A DNA stretch of 64,000 nucleotides from Streptomyces roseoverticillatus (GCF_000719265.1 NZ_JOFL01000005.1:1-64000); one strand, 5' to 3'. Numbered from the stretch's first letter, positions 28,074 to 36,672 are shown. The notes: generated from the letters alone by a model not told the origin. Translations and numbers: made by a program.

Positions 28074-28370
28074 CGGGTACGGGTGACTGCCCTTCTCCAC
28101 GGATTCCGCCGGACCCTCGCCGAGGAGGTTGCTCGCCGCGGCGGCGGGCATTCTCCTGAATGCGCACCGGTCAGCCTTGACGACCCGGCCCGATCCGATG
28201 TTTTCCGCCGCAACGGCGAAGCACCACAACGCGCCGGATCGGCGGTGCCGTAACCGGCCATGACGCCGTAACCCGGCCGGAGCCGAGGCGCTGGGCCGGG
28301 CCGCGCCATGAGGTCCGGGCCGGCTAGTGCCATGAGGCCGGCCGGTCAGCGCCGGAACGCCCGGCTCCGC
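28074..28370. other. Convergent intergenic region with dispersed-repeat copy
   Basis: These 297 bases separate the RNA methyltransferase from the convergent kinase gene. They contain a dyad of CCGATCCG (28190-28197) and CGGATCGG (28235-28242). Inside it, 28202-28219 is an 18-base copy, in inverse orientation, of the arm sequence found after glpQ. Three loose copies of the gccatgaggccgg motif follow at about 28258, 28306 and 28329. I see no coding frame. Confidence 0.6.
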
Positions 28371-29675
28371 TCAGCCCCCGCCGCCCGGCGCCCGGTCACC
28401 CCGCTGCGAAGAAACCGAAGGCACCGCCGGTAGCCCATCCGCGCGCCGGTCCGGCCCCTGGCAGCCCTGGGCCACGGCGATGCCCAGCGCCACCAGCAGC
28501 GTCACCACGACGAAGACGGTCACCCGCTGCCGCAGCAGCCGGGGATCCCGCGGGGGCGCGGACCGCCGGGCCCCCGCACCCGTCCGCGCCGCGGGCTGCC
28601 CGCGCCGGCCGGCCGCGGCCCCCGCGGCACCCCGGGCGGCGGCCTGCCCACGCTGGCCGCCCACCCGCCCCGGCCGCGCGGCCGGCCGCCGGCCGCCGGG
28701 CTCGGGCCGGGCCTGCGGCGGATGATGCGGCGCCGGCGCCTTGACCGTAGGCCGCTCCGTACGCTGCTCCGCATACTCCGCGGCGCGCCGGTCAGCCGAC
28801 CGGTCGGGCTCACGGCGCGTCAGGGGAACCCGGCCCTCGGAGATGCCCTGTGCCTCCCGGGCCGCGATCTCCTTGAGGCGCAGGGACAGCTGCAGCGTGC
28901 TCGGCCGCTCCTCGGGGTCCTTGGCCAGACACGCGTGGATCAGCGGCGCCAGAGCGTCCGGCACGGCCATGAGCTGCGGTTCCTCGTGGACGACGCGGTA
29001 GAGCATGACCTCCGAACTGCCCTGGCCGAAGGGTGAGTCCGCGGTCGAGGCGTACGCGAGGGTCGCGCCGAGGGCGAAGACGTCCGTGGCGGGGGTCACC
29101 GCGGCGCCCCGGACCTGCTCGGGGGCGAGGAAGCCGGGGGAGCCGACCGCGGTGCCCACGTGGGTGAGCGTGCTCGCGCCCGTCGCCCACGCGATGCCGA
29201 AGTCGATGATGCGGGGGCCCTTGGGGGACAGCAGGATGTTCGACGGCTTGAGGTCCCGGTGCACCACGCCCGCGTCGTGCACGGCCAGCAGGCCCTCGGC
29301 CAACGCCGCCCCGATGGAGGCGGTCTGAGCGGCCGACAGCGGCCCGTCCTCGTTCACCTTGTCGTGCAGGGAGGGCCCCGGCACGTACTGCGTCGCGAAC
29401 CAGGGGCGGTCCGCGTCCAGGTCGGCGGCCACGAGCCGCGCCGTACAGCCGCCGCGGATCCGCCGGGCCGCCTGCACCTCGCGCGCGAACCGCGAGCGGA
29501 ACTCCTGGTCCTCGGCCAGGTCCGGCCGGATCACCTTCAGTGCCACGCGCTGCCCGCGCCGGTCGGAGCCGAGGTACACCACGCCCATGCCGCCCGCGCC
29601 GAGCCGGCGGTGAAGCCGGAACGAGCCGACGACACGCGGGTCCTCGCGCCGGAGCCGCATCATCGCCATCTTCAT
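28371..29675 (-). CDS. Membrane-anchored Ser/Thr protein kinase (PknB type)
   Basis: This protein of about 434 residues has a kinase domain at residues 10-270: glycine loop RLGAGGMGVVYLG, VALKVIRP (ATP lysine), HRDLKPSNILL (catalytic loop), IIDFGIAWATG and an APE-like PGFLAPEQV. A Pro/Ala/Arg-rich linker follows, then one transmembrane segment (VFVVVTLLVALGIAVAQ) and a short outside tail without PASTA domains. TAAGCT at 29706-29711 on this strand is a likely -10. It places the RNA start near 29699 and so favours ATG 29675 over GTG 29705. Substrates are unknown. Confidence 0.88.
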   Translation of the reverse strand: MKMAMMRLRREDPRVVGSFRLHRRLGAGGMGVVYLGSDRRGQRVALKVIRPDLAEDQEFRSRFAREVQAARRIRGGCTARLVAADLDADRPWFATQYVPGPSLHDKVNEDGPLSAAQTASIGAALAEGLLAVHDAGVVHRDLKPSNILLSPKGPRIIDFGIAWATGASTLTHVGTAVGSPGFLAPEQVRGAAVTPATDVFALGATLAYASTADSPFGQGSSEVMLYRVVHEEPQLMAVPDALAPLIHACLAKDPEERPSTLQLSLRLKEIAAREAQGISEGRVPLTRREPDRSADRRAAEYAEQRTERPTVKAPAPHHPPQARPEPGGRRPAARPGRVGGQRGQAAARGAAGAAAGRRGQPAARTGAGARRSAPPRDPRLLRQRVTVFVVVTLLVALGIAVAQGCQGPDRRADGLPAVPSVSSQRGDRAPGGGG

Positions 29676-29711
29676 CCCCGCTGCCCGGTCCGTCTGACGT
29701 GGCACAGCTTA

Positions 29712-30172
29712 CGGATTGACGGGCGGGCGCGCTGATAGGCCGCGCATGCGTCGGCAAGTGGATTGCCCGCGCCCGGTGCGGCCGGCCGGCCGCGGGCCCG
29801 GTGCGGCCGCGGTGCGCCTCGGCTGCAAGGGGGTGAGGTCAAGGGCCCGCCGCGGCAGGGGGATTGGGGCCGTGCCCGGCCCTGGACCACCCGTTCCGTA
29901 CGAGGCGAGAGGGGGTAGTGGGGCGGGTGCGGCAAGCGGGGGAGCGGCCGCCCGGGCAGTGAAGATCATTACGCCCGGGGGCGGGCCGGACGTGATCGAA
30001 ACCACACCGGCCGGGGCGGGCGGCGGACACCTCCGGGGCTCCCCCTCCGGGAAGTCCCCAAGGGACGGACCGCTCGTCTCCAACCAGGGGAGTAGCCGCC
30101 CGGGCCCCGCTCATCCTCCCGGATGCCCGCCAATCGGTACGAGGGCATGACGTCCGCCCGGGGCCGCGCGCC
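29712..30172. other. Gene-free region upstream of the kinase and small membrane protein
   Basis: About 460 bases between the divergent kinase gene and the leader of the small membrane protein. The sequence is GC-rich with several G-runs. Apart from a TTGACG at 29716 without a matching -10, I see no convincing gene, repeat or RNA in it. Confidence 0.5.
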
Positions 30173-30234
30173 TAGATTGGAGACCGAGCGGCGGGTGGAG
30201 CACTCGTCCCCCGAGGTCAGACGCCCGCCGCTCG
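30173..30234 (+). promoter_or_regulatory. Promoter and structured leader of small membrane protein gene
   Basis: TAGATT at 30173-30178 fits a -10 element, with transcription expected near 30185. From 30185 a perfect 11-bp stem (cgagcggcggg / cccgccgctcg, 30185-30195 with 30224-30234) encloses an inner CTCG/CGAG hairpin. A stem at the very 5' end of an mRNA would protect it or regulate the next gene, whose ATG is 54 bases further on. No known riboswitch class is recognised. Confidence 0.5.
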
Positions 30235-30288
30235 TGCGACTTCACAAGGCAAGGGGACGGCGAGGACGAAAGGACGGGGAGCGGAACC

Positions 30289-30507
30289 ATGGCGGAGACG
30301 ATGGGACGTACGGTCAGCCGGGCGCGCGGTCACCGCGCCGCCGGCCTGGTCGCGGGCCTCTTCGCACCGCGGCCCTCCGGCACCCGGCACCCGCTGGTGG
30401 CGGTGGCCATGGTGGTGCCCCTCGCGGCCTTCCTCGCCTTCCTCTTCGGCGGCTGGGACGCCGTCGTCACACAAGCGTCGTCCGTCGCCGGAATGCTGGG
30501 GCGCTGA
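30289..30507 (+). CDS. Small single-span membrane protein, unknown
   Basis: This 72-residue frame has a basic N-terminus, one strong hydrophobic segment (HPLVAVAMVVPLAAFLAFLFGG) and a short polar tail. A good ribosome site (GGGGAGCGG) precedes ATG 30289, and a perfect terminator follows at 30590-30629. Third-position GC is high, as in true genes. No family is recognised. Confidence 0.62.
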   Translation: MAETMGRTVSRARGHRAAGLVAGLFAPRPSGTRHPLVAVAMVVPLAAFLAFLFGGWDAVVTQASSVAGMLGR

Positions 30508-30589
30508 GCGCCCCGGGCCCGGGAGAGCGGCCCGGGCCGGGGACAAGCCGGTGGATCAACCCCGTGGGGACGGGGGTACGGCGGACGGC

Positions 30590-30629
30590 ACGAAGGGCCG
30601 GGCACCTGGGGAGGCGCCCGGCCCTTCGT
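30590..30629. terminator. Bidirectional terminator
   Basis: A perfect 14-bp stem (acgaagggccgggc / gcccggcccttcgt) with a 12-base loop lies between the small membrane gene and the convergent tRNA array, and can end both transcripts. Confidence 0.78.
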
Positions 30630-30729
30630 ACTGCTCTCATCCCGGCCGCGCCGGTCACTCGCACGCGTGCTGCCTGCGGAAACGGCCGGAGGCCGGAGCC
30701 CTTGAGCCCCGGCCTCCGGCCGATCGGTG

Positions 30730-30801
30730 TGCGCGATACTGGGATTGAACCAGTGACCTCTTCCGTGTCAGGGAAGCGCTCTCCCGCTGAGCTAATCGCG
30801 C
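30730..30801 (-). tRNA. tRNA-Val (GAC), copy 3 in transcription order
   Basis: The complement folds into a 72-base tRNA: acceptor GCGCGAT/ATCGCGC, D arm AGCTCAGCGGGAGAGC, anticodon stem CTTCC/GGAAG with loop CTGACAC (anticodon GAC), and T arm ACTGGTTCAATCCCAGT, with discriminator A. CCA is not encoded. It is identical to the copy at 30924-30995. Confidence 0.95.
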
Positions 30802-30823
30802 GGGAAGGTCCGTGAAGACCTGG

Positions 30824-30895
30824 TGGACGATACTGGGATTGAACCAGTGACCTCTTCCGTGTCAGGGAAGCGCTCTCCCGCTGAGCTAATCGTCC
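30824..30895 (-). tRNA. tRNA-Val (GAC), acceptor-stem variant
   Basis: The body is identical to the flanking tRNA-Val genes, but the acceptor stem is GGACGAT/ATCGTCC instead of GCGCGAT/ATCGCGC. The changes on the two strands compensate each other, so all seven pairs are kept. The discriminator is A and the anticodon GAC. Confidence 0.95.
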
Positions 30896-30923
30896 GGGAT
30901 GCCCTGCGAAGACGCAGGTAGCG

Positions 30924-30995
30924 TGCGCGATACTGGGATTGAACCAGTGACCTCTTCCGTGTCAGGGAAGCGCTCTCCCGCTGAGCTAATCGCGC
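30924..30995 (-). tRNA. tRNA-Val (GAC), copy nearest tRNA-Gly
   Basis: This 72-base tRNA is identical in sequence to that at 30730-30801. Its 5' flank (cgggaaggtccg in the + orientation) is also shared with that copy, showing that tRNA plus flank was duplicated. Confidence 0.95.
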
Positions 30996-31001
30996 GGGAA
31001 G

Positions 31002-31074
<73 letters not shown>

Positions 31075-31219
31075 AGTGTCTGTCCGGTCCGCTTCCGCGT
31101 CCCGGCGACGTGTTGAACTCTAGCGGATTCCGGCGCCAGCTCAAATTCCGTTTCCGCAGCGTGCTGCCCTGATTGTTCACCCGGGCCACTCCGGACGGCC
31201 CCGCCATAGACTCAATGAC

Positions 31220-32290
31220 GTGCACAGCTTCCCCCCGAGCCTTCCTCCGATGGCCCGCTTCGGCGGCCTCCTCGCCACCGATCTGCGCGATGTCACCCGC
31301 GACCCGGCAGCCCTGGAGTCCACGGGCTGGTGGGCGGTGGTCGCGGACTTCGAGGGGCGGCTGACCTGCGCGCGCTTCGGCGACGTACGGCCGGAGCCGC
31401 CCCGCGCCGCGGACTCCGCCCGGTGGCGCGGCCCCGCCCCCGGGGACTGGACGAGCTCCCTGGACCGCGCCGCCTACACCGCGGGCGTCCGCCGCATCCG
31501 CGAGCACATCGCGGCGGGCGAGGTCTACCAGGCCAATCTCTGCCGCGTCCTCAGCGCGCCGCTGCCCGACCCGGCCACGGCCGACGTCGACGCCCTCACC
31601 GCCCTCCTCGCGCGCGACAACCCCGCCCCCTACGCGGGCTGCATCCGCCTCCCCGCCCACGGCGTCGAGGTCGCCACCGCCTCGCCCGAGCTCTATCTGC
31701 GCCGCACCGGCCGCACCGTCGAGTCCGGCCCCATCAAGGGCACCGGCCGCACCGCCGCCGACCTGCTGGAGAAGGACCACGCCGAGAACGTGATGATCGT
31801 GGACCTCGTCCGCAACGACCTCGGACGCGTCTGCGCCACCGGCTCCGTGACCGTCCCCGCACTCTGCGCGGTCGAGCCCCACCCCGGGCTGGTCCACCTC
31901 GTCTCCACCGTGCGCGGCCGGATCGCCGACGGCGCCGGGTGGGCGGAGCTGTTCTCGGCCACCTTCCCGCCCGGCTCGGTCACCGGCGCCCCCAAGGAGA
32001 GCGCCCTGCAGATCATCCGCGACCTGGAGACCGCCCCCCGCGGCCCCTACTGCGGCGGCATCGGCTGGGTCGACGCCGACCGCGGCACCGGTCAGCTCGC
32101 CGTCGGCATCCGCACCTTCTGGATCGACCGCACCGCCACGCCCGCCCCCGTCCTCCGCTTCGGCACCGGCGCCGGCATCACCTGGGGCTCCGACCCCGAG
32201 CGCGAGTGGGCCGAGACGGAACTCAAGGCTTCCCGGCTGCTCGCGATAGCGTCGGGCACCCATCAGCCGCTCGGAGGGACGATCCGGTGA
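31220..32290 (+). CDS. pabB: Aminodeoxychorismate synthase component I (chorismate-binding)
   Basis: This 356-residue protein has the chorismate-utilising fold: EVYQANLCRV near residue 102, ESGPIKGTGRT near residue 168, AENVMIVDLVRNDLGRV, and LVSTVRGR then FPPGSVTGAPKESALQII. With a glutaminase it makes 4-amino-4-deoxychorismate for folate. It is shorter than anthranilate synthase and lacks the long N-terminal domain. TAGACT (31207-31212) lies seven bases before GTG 31220, supporting a leaderless start there; ATG 31250 is an alternative. It overlaps pabC by four bases. Confidence 0.83.
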   Translation: MHSFPPSLPPMARFGGLLATDLRDVTRDPAALESTGWWAVVADFEGRLTCARFGDVRPEPPRAADSARWRGPAPGDWTSSLDRAAYTAGVRRIREHIAAGEVYQANLCRVLSAPLPDPATADVDALTALLARDNPAPYAGCIRLPAHGVEVATASPELYLRRTGRTVESGPIKGTGRTAADLLEKDHAENVMIVDLVRNDLGRVCATGSVTVPALCAVEPHPGLVHLVSTVRGRIADGAGWAELFSATFPPGSVTGAPKESALQIIRDLETAPRGPYCGGIGWVDADRGTGQLAVGIRTFWIDRTATPAPVLRFGTGAGITWGSDPEREWAETELKASRLLAIASGTHQPLGGTIR

Positions 32291-33108
32291 CGATCTGGCT
32301 CAACGGTTCGCTGCACGACACCGACAGCGCGCGCGTCTCGGTCCTCGACCACGGCCTGACCGTCGGCGACGGAGTCTTCGAGACCCTCAAGGCCGTCCGG
32401 GGCCGCCCGTTCGCCCTGACCCGCCACCTCGCCAGGCTGACCGCCTCGGCCCGCGCCCTCGGCCTGCCCGAACCCGACCTCGACGAGATCCGCCGCGCCT
32501 GCACGGCCGTCCTCGGCGCCAACCCCATGCCGCGCGGCCGGCTCCGCATCACCTACACCGGCGGCCTCGCCCCGCTCGGCTCCGAACGCGGCGCCGCGCG
32601 CCCCACCCTCGTCGTCGCCGTCGCCGAGACGCCCCCGCCCGCCGCCACGGCCGCCGTCGTCACCGTGCCCTGGACCCGCAACGAACACGGCGCCCTGGCC
32701 GGCATCAAATCCACCTCGTACGGCGAGAACGTCGTCGCCCTCGCCCGCGCCAAGGCGCACGGCGCCACCGAGGCCCTGCTCGCCAACACCGCCGGGGCGC
32801 TGTGCGAGGGCACGGCCTCCAACGTCTTCGTCGTCCTCGACGGGGAGCTGCACACCCCGCCCCTCGCCTCCGGCTGCCTCGCCGGAATCACCCGCGCCCT
32901 CGTCCTGGAATGGGCCGGCGCCAAGGAGACCGAGCTGCCCTACGACGTCCTGGAGCGCGCCGAGGAGGTCTTCCTGACCTCCACCCTCCGCGACGTCCAG
33001 GCCGTCCGCGCCGTCGACGGGCGGGAACTGCCCGGCGCCCCGGGCCCGGTCACCGCCAAGGCCGCCCGGATCTTCGACGAGCAGTCGACGGCGGACCTCG
33101 ACCCGTAA
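32287..33108 (+). CDS. pabC: Class-IV aminotransferase, probable aminodeoxychorismate lyase
   Basis: This 273-residue PLP enzyme of fold type IV would release pyruvate from aminodeoxychorismate to give 4-aminobenzoate. It begins IWLNGSLHDTDSARVSVLDHGLTVGDGVFETL. The PLP-lysine is in AGIKSTSYGENVVAL near residue 142, and the cofactor-phosphate motif is CEGTASNVFVV. GTG 32287 overlaps the pabB stop, so the two are coupled, which supports PabC over branched-chain or D-amino-acid aminotransferase. Confidence 0.82.
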   Translation: MTIWLNGSLHDTDSARVSVLDHGLTVGDGVFETLKAVRGRPFALTRHLARLTASARALGLPEPDLDEIRRACTAVLGANPMPRGRLRITYTGGLAPLGSERGAARPTLVVAVAETPPPAATAAVVTVPWTRNEHGALAGIKSTSYGENVVALARAKAHGATEALLANTAGALCEGTASNVFVVLDGELHTPPLASGCLAGITRALVLEWAGAKETELPYDVLERAEEVFLTSTLRDVQAVRAVDGRELPGAPGPVTAKAARIFDEQSTADLDP

Positions 33109-33171
33109 GCGCCGCGGACCGCACCCGCAAACCGCGTGACGCGGGGCCGCCGCGCCCGGTACAACACCAAG

Positions 33172-34008
33172 GTGACCACCACCCTGCGGCCCACCGCACC
33201 CGAGCAGCGCGGCCCCGGCGGCGCCCGGTCCCGCTCGTACGAGGTCTGCGTCAACAGCAGGCCCGTGGGCGCGGTCGACCTGAGCACCGACCACCGCTTC
33301 GGACCGGCCGCCGGGCGCATCGTCCGGCTCGCCATCGACGAGCGCGACCGCCACCGCGGGCGCGGCACCGTTGCCGCGCTCGCCGCCGAGGAAGTGCTGC
33401 GGAGCTGGGGCTGCACCCGCATCGAGGTGTCCATCGACGCCGGCTCCGAGGTGGGCCTCGGCCTCGCCGGCGCCCTCGGCTACGCCGAGCGCAACCGGAA
33501 CATGGCCAAAACGCTGACCGCCGCCCCCCGGCTGCCCGAGGGCACCGAAGGACGGCGGATGACGGACGCCGAGTACACCAGCTGGCGGGAGGAGTCCCGC
33601 GCCGCCTACATGCAGGATTGGATCGACCGGGGCGTCCCGGCCGACCAGGCCCGCGCCAAGGCCGAGGCTGACGACCGCCTGCTGCTGCCCGACGGCGCCG
33701 CCACCGCCGGCACCGTGCTGCGCGTCCTCACCCACGAGGGCACCCCCGTCGGCACCCTCTGGGTGGCGCTGCGCGACGGTGGCCCGGACACGCCGGACGC
33801 GTACGTCTACGACGTCGAGGTCGCGCCCGCCCAGCGGGGCCGCGGCCACGGCAGGTCACTGATGCTCCTGGCGGAGGCCGAGGTGCTCGCGCTCGGCGCG
33901 CGGACCCTCGGCCTCAACGTCTTCGCCGGCAACGTGCCCGCTTTGCGGCTGTACGAGTCGCTGGGCTACGCACCGACGGCGCACCACTTGTACAAGCCAC
34001 TGCTCTAG
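33172..34008 (+). CDS. GNAT acetyltransferase, probable double domain
   Basis: This protein of about 278 residues has a C-terminal GNAT domain (YDVEVAPAQRGRGHGRSLMLLAEAEVL, then NVFAGNVPALRLYESLGYAP) and a weaker N-terminal GNAT-like half (IVRLAIDERDRHRGRGTVAALAAEEVL). It is therefore likely a tandem-domain enzyme, as seen in MshD-like proteins. GTG 33172 lies six bases after TACAAC, with GTGACG 18 bases further up, consistent with a leaderless mRNA. The function is unknown. Confidence 0.78.
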   Translation: MTTTLRPTAPEQRGPGGARSRSYEVCVNSRPVGAVDLSTDHRFGPAAGRIVRLAIDERDRHRGRGTVAALAAEEVLRSWGCTRIEVSIDAGSEVGLGLAGALGYAERNRNMAKTLTAAPRLPEGTEGRRMTDAEYTSWREESRAAYMQDWIDRGVPADQARAKAEADDRLLLPDGAATAGTVLRVLTHEGTPVGTLWVALRDGGPDTPDAYVYDVEVAPAQRGRGHGRSLMLLAEAEVLALGARTLGLNVFAGNVPALRLYESLGYAPTAHHLYKPLL

Positions 34009-34037
34009 CCGCAGCCGGTGGCGCGCGGCGGACCGCG

Positions 34038-34541
34038 CTACGCGAGGAGCCGGTCCGCGATCTCCTCGATGCGTTCGCGCAGCCCGTCCTGGTTCCTGCT
34101 GCCGTCCAGCAGCTCGCCGCCGATGACGTACGTGGGCGTGCCCGTCACGCCGATCGCCTTGCCCTCGGCCTGGTCCGCGTCCACGATCAGCATGTGGCGG
34201 CCGTCGACGAGGGCGGTGTCCAGCTCCTCGGCGTCCAGCCCGAGCTCGCCCGCCACCTCGGTCAGCAGCTGCTCGCCGCGCGCGCCCAGCTCCTCGGCCC
34301 GGGCCAGCACGGCCTCCGCGTACGGCCAGCCCCGCCCCTGCTCGGCCGCCTCCTCCGCGGCCTGCGCCGCGGCGTAGGAATGCTTGTGCTTCTCCAGGGG
34401 GAAGTGCCGCAGCCGCAGCTCCAGCCGGTCGCCGTAGCGTGCGCGCAGCGCCCGCAGGTCGTCCAGCGCGGTGCGGCAGTCGGGGCACTGGAGCTCGCAC
34501 CACACGTCGAGGACGGCGGGGGAGGTGTTGGTCTCGCTCAT
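34038..34541 (-). CDS. DsbA-family thioredoxin-fold oxidoreductase
   Basis: This 167-residue protein has an active-site CPDC motif at about residues 18-21 (VWCELQCPDCRTAL) and the cis-Pro loop GVTGTPTYVIGG near residue 135. The insertion between them is helical, as in DsbA/FrnE relatives. There is no signal peptide, so it probably acts in the cytoplasm, for example as a thiol-disulfide reductase or glutathione-transferase-like enzyme. It converges with the GNAT gene. Confidence 0.85.
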   Translation of the reverse strand: MSETNTSPAVLDVWCELQCPDCRTALDDLRALRARYGDRLELRLRHFPLEKHKHSYAAAQAAEEAAEQGRGWPYAEAVLARAEELGARGEQLLTEVAGELGLDAEELDTALVDGRHMLIVDADQAEGKAIGVTGTPTYVIGGELLDGSRNQDGLRERIEEIADRLLA

Positions 34542-34767
34542 GCGGCCAGTCTTCCAGGCGGCGGGGGCGGCGGCCCTCCGGGTCTCCCCGGCCCGGTGCG
34601 GCCCGCTCCCGGCCCCGGCCCCCGCGGCCTGCCTGGTCCTCAGGGATGACTGCCGTCAGGGACGACCCGGAGATCTCCCTGAGCCCGGCGTCCGGCCATG
34701 GCCGCTCCGGCGGCGGACGGTGCACGATGGAAGGGCGAGCCCGGCAGCGAAGAGCAGGAGGAGCCCG

Positions 34768-35214
34768 ATGCTGACCTCGACCATCTGCGCCGCGGTGTCC
34801 GCGGCAGGCCTCGGCATCGCCGCGCTGACCGCCTACCGCAAGCGGTTCCTCGCGGCGACCCGGATCGCCGCCTTCTCCCTTGTTCCCATCGGGCTGGTCC
34901 TGACCGGGATCGTCGACTGGCTCACCGATGTCGTCTTCAAGCCGAGCGTCTGGGCCGGCTTCGGGATCCTCGCGCTCTCCGCCCTGCTGTTCATGGTGAG
35001 CAGAGTGGCCGAGCGGCGCCGCGTCGGCGGCGGCCGCAAGGAGCGCACGGCGGCGGAGGCGGGTGCGCAGCGCGATGCCATGGCCCCCGGTGCTTCCGCT
35101 CCGTCACTGGGCCCGGGCCGCGGTGCGAGCCGTCCGCAGGGCAAGGCGAAGAAATCGGCCGACGGGGAGGACTTCTCCGATATCGAGGCCATTCTGAAGA
35201 AGCACGGAATATGA
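34768..35214 (+). CDS. Small membrane protein, unknown
   Basis: This 148-residue protein has three hydrophobic segments (ICAAVSAAGLGIAALTAY, AFSLVPIGLVLTGIVDWL, WAGFGILALSALLFMVS) and a basic, Gly/Ala-rich cytoplasmic tail ending DFSDIEAILKKHGI. AGGAGG at 34757-34762 precedes ATG 34768. No function is recognised. The tail motif recurs in Streptomyces small membrane proteins as I recall, but that is not proof of role. Confidence 0.8.
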   Translation: MLTSTICAAVSAAGLGIAALTAYRKRFLAATRIAAFSLVPIGLVLTGIVDWLTDVVFKPSVWAGFGILALSALLFMVSRVAERRRVGGGRKERTAAEAGAQRDAMAPGASAPSLGPGRGASRPQGKAKKSADGEDFSDIEAILKKHGI

Positions 35215-35231
35215 CGGGCCGTCGGGCTCGT

Positions 35232-35254
35232 CCGCCGGGACGCCGCCCCGGCGG
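35232..35254. terminator. Hairpin between convergent genes
   Basis: A perfect 8-bp stem (ccgccggg/cccggcgg) with a 7-base loop lies just after the small membrane gene and before the convergent CGNR gene. The rest of this 209-base gap is more AT-rich than average and holds no gene that I can see. Confidence 0.55.
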
Positions 35255-35423
35255 GATTGTCGGCTGCCCGGATCCGGGTCCGTAGCGCGCACTGCCCGCG
35301 GTCCGGTGCGCGTATGCCCGCAGTCGTTTTCCGGGTAATGCACCCGGCGTGCATTGGCCCGCCCGTGTTTTCCCGTACGCCGACGGAGAACCGCACGGGA
35401 AATGCGGCCGGTCCTGCCCGGAT

Positions 35424-35981
35424 TCAGACCTTTGCGCCCGGCTCCTCGGCCTCGGCCTCCGCTCCCCGCCGCCGCGCCCGGTACGCGGCCACGTGCAGCC
35501 GGTTCCCGCACGTGCGCCCGTCGCAGTAGCGCCGCGAGCGGTTGCGGGACAGGTCCACGAAGGCGTGCCCGCAGTCCGGCGCGTGGCAGCGCCGCAGCCG
35601 GTCCCGCTCGCCCGCGACCAGCAGGAACGCCAGCGCCATGGCCCCGTCGGCCGCGAGGTTCTCGGCGACCGAGGCCCCGGGGGCGAAGTAGTGCACGTGC
35701 CAGTCGTAGCCGTCGTGCGCGCTCAGCTGCGGCGTCGTCCCGGCCTCGGCCACCAGCTCGTTGATCAGCCGGGCCGCCTCGCCCGTGCTCTCCGCGTCGA
35801 AGACCTGCCCGAACCGCTCGCGTATCGACCGCACCGCGGCGACGTCCCGCTCCCGCAGCACGACGCCGGTGATCCCGTGCCGCGCCACGAAGGAGCGCAG
35901 CTCCTCCAGGTCCTGCGGGCCCGTGTTGACGAGGTCGACGACGGAGTCGAGCGCAGCCTTGGTGTCGTGGTTGATCTGCAC
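35424..35981 (-). CDS. CGNR zinc-finger (ABATE-domain) protein
   Basis: This 185-residue protein ends in the CGNR zinc finger: CHAPDC and YCDGRTCGNR provide the cysteine pairs, followed by a basic helix HVAAYRARRR near residues 130-172. The N-terminal part resembles the ABATE stress-response domain (DLVNTGPQDLEELRSF). Such proteins are thought to bind nucleic acid and regulate stress genes; no target is known here. It starts at ATG 35981 with GGGAGCC upstream. Confidence 0.85.
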   Translation of the reverse strand: MQINHDTKAALDSVVDLVNTGPQDLEELRSFVARHGITGVVLRERDVAAVRSIRERFGQVFDAESTGEAARLINELVAEAGTTPQLSAHDGYDWHVHYFAPGASVAENLAADGAMALAFLLVAGERDRLRRCHAPDCGHAFVDLSRNRSRRYCDGRTCGNRLHVAAYRARRRGAEAEAEEPGAKV

Positions 35982-36075
35982 GTTCGTAGGCTCCCTGGCC
36001 GGACGGAGGCGGCAAGTGTTCGACCGCGGCCCACGACCTTACTGGCTGGGCGGCACCCGCGGGGCCCGTAGCGCG

Positions 36076-36120
36076 ACGGCGCCGTCGCCCCGCGGACCGT
36101 TCCGCGGACGACGGCGCCGT
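36076..36120 (-). terminator. Terminator downstream of ssgB
   Basis: A perfect 12-bp outer stem (acggcgccgtcg / cgacggcgccgt) encloses a perfect inner hairpin (ccgcgga-ccgt-tccgcgg). It lies 80 bases beyond the ssgB stop in the direction of transcription. Confidence 0.75.
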
Positions 36121-36199
36121 GCCGTGCCCTGTGTGCGAGATGTGGCGCGCAGCCTCCCCGAGTGGGCTGGCGCGCTCCGGGGTCAGCCCCGGCCCGGCC

Positions 36200-36613
36200 T
36201 CAGCTCTCCGCCAGGATGTGGGAGAGCTCCGTGTCCAGGTCGAAGTGACGGTGCTCGGTGCCCGGCGGCACCGCGGCGTCCGTCCGCTTGAGGAACGACT
36301 CCAGGGCCCGCGCGGGGGCCTCCAGCAGCGCCTCGCCCTCAGGGGAGCTCAGCGCGATGCACACGACGCCCTGACCGTGGCTGCGGGACGGCCAGACACG
36401 GACGTCGCCGGTGCCGGTGGGCCGGTGCAGCCCTTCGGCGAGCAGATCGCGGGCAAACACCCATTCGACCGTTTCTTCGGCTCCGGTGTGGAACGTGGCG
36501 TGCACGGCATACGGATCGGCCGTGTCGTACCGCAGGCCTGCGGGGACAGGCAGTGAGGATTCGCTCGACACGACGAGGCGCAAGTGCAGCTCGCAGCTGA
36601 CCGTGGTGTTCAT
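36200..36613 (-). CDS. ssgB: Sporulation septation protein SsgB
   Basis: This 137-residue SsgA-like protein starts MNTTVSCELHLRLVVSSESS and ends DLDTELSHILAES, which I recognise as the highly conserved SsgB of Streptomyces. SsgB is recruited by SsgA and positions FtsZ for sporulation-specific cell division. I start at ATG 36613; an upstream in-frame ATG would add an Arg-rich leader. The gene is monocistronic between two hairpin-bounded neighbours. A SigH-like promoter is visible 55-85 bases upstream. Confidence 0.95.
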   Translation of the reverse strand: MNTTVSCELHLRLVVSSESSLPVPAGLRYDTADPYAVHATFHTGAEETVEWVFARDLLAEGLHRPTGTGDVRVWPSRSHGQGVVCIALSSPEGEALLEAPARALESFLKRTDAAVPPGTEHRHFDLDTELSHILAES

Positions 36614-36672
36614 AAGCGCCAGGGCCTTTCGCTCAGTGTGCGCTCGGGGATTCGCACGTCGGCGAAATCGAC

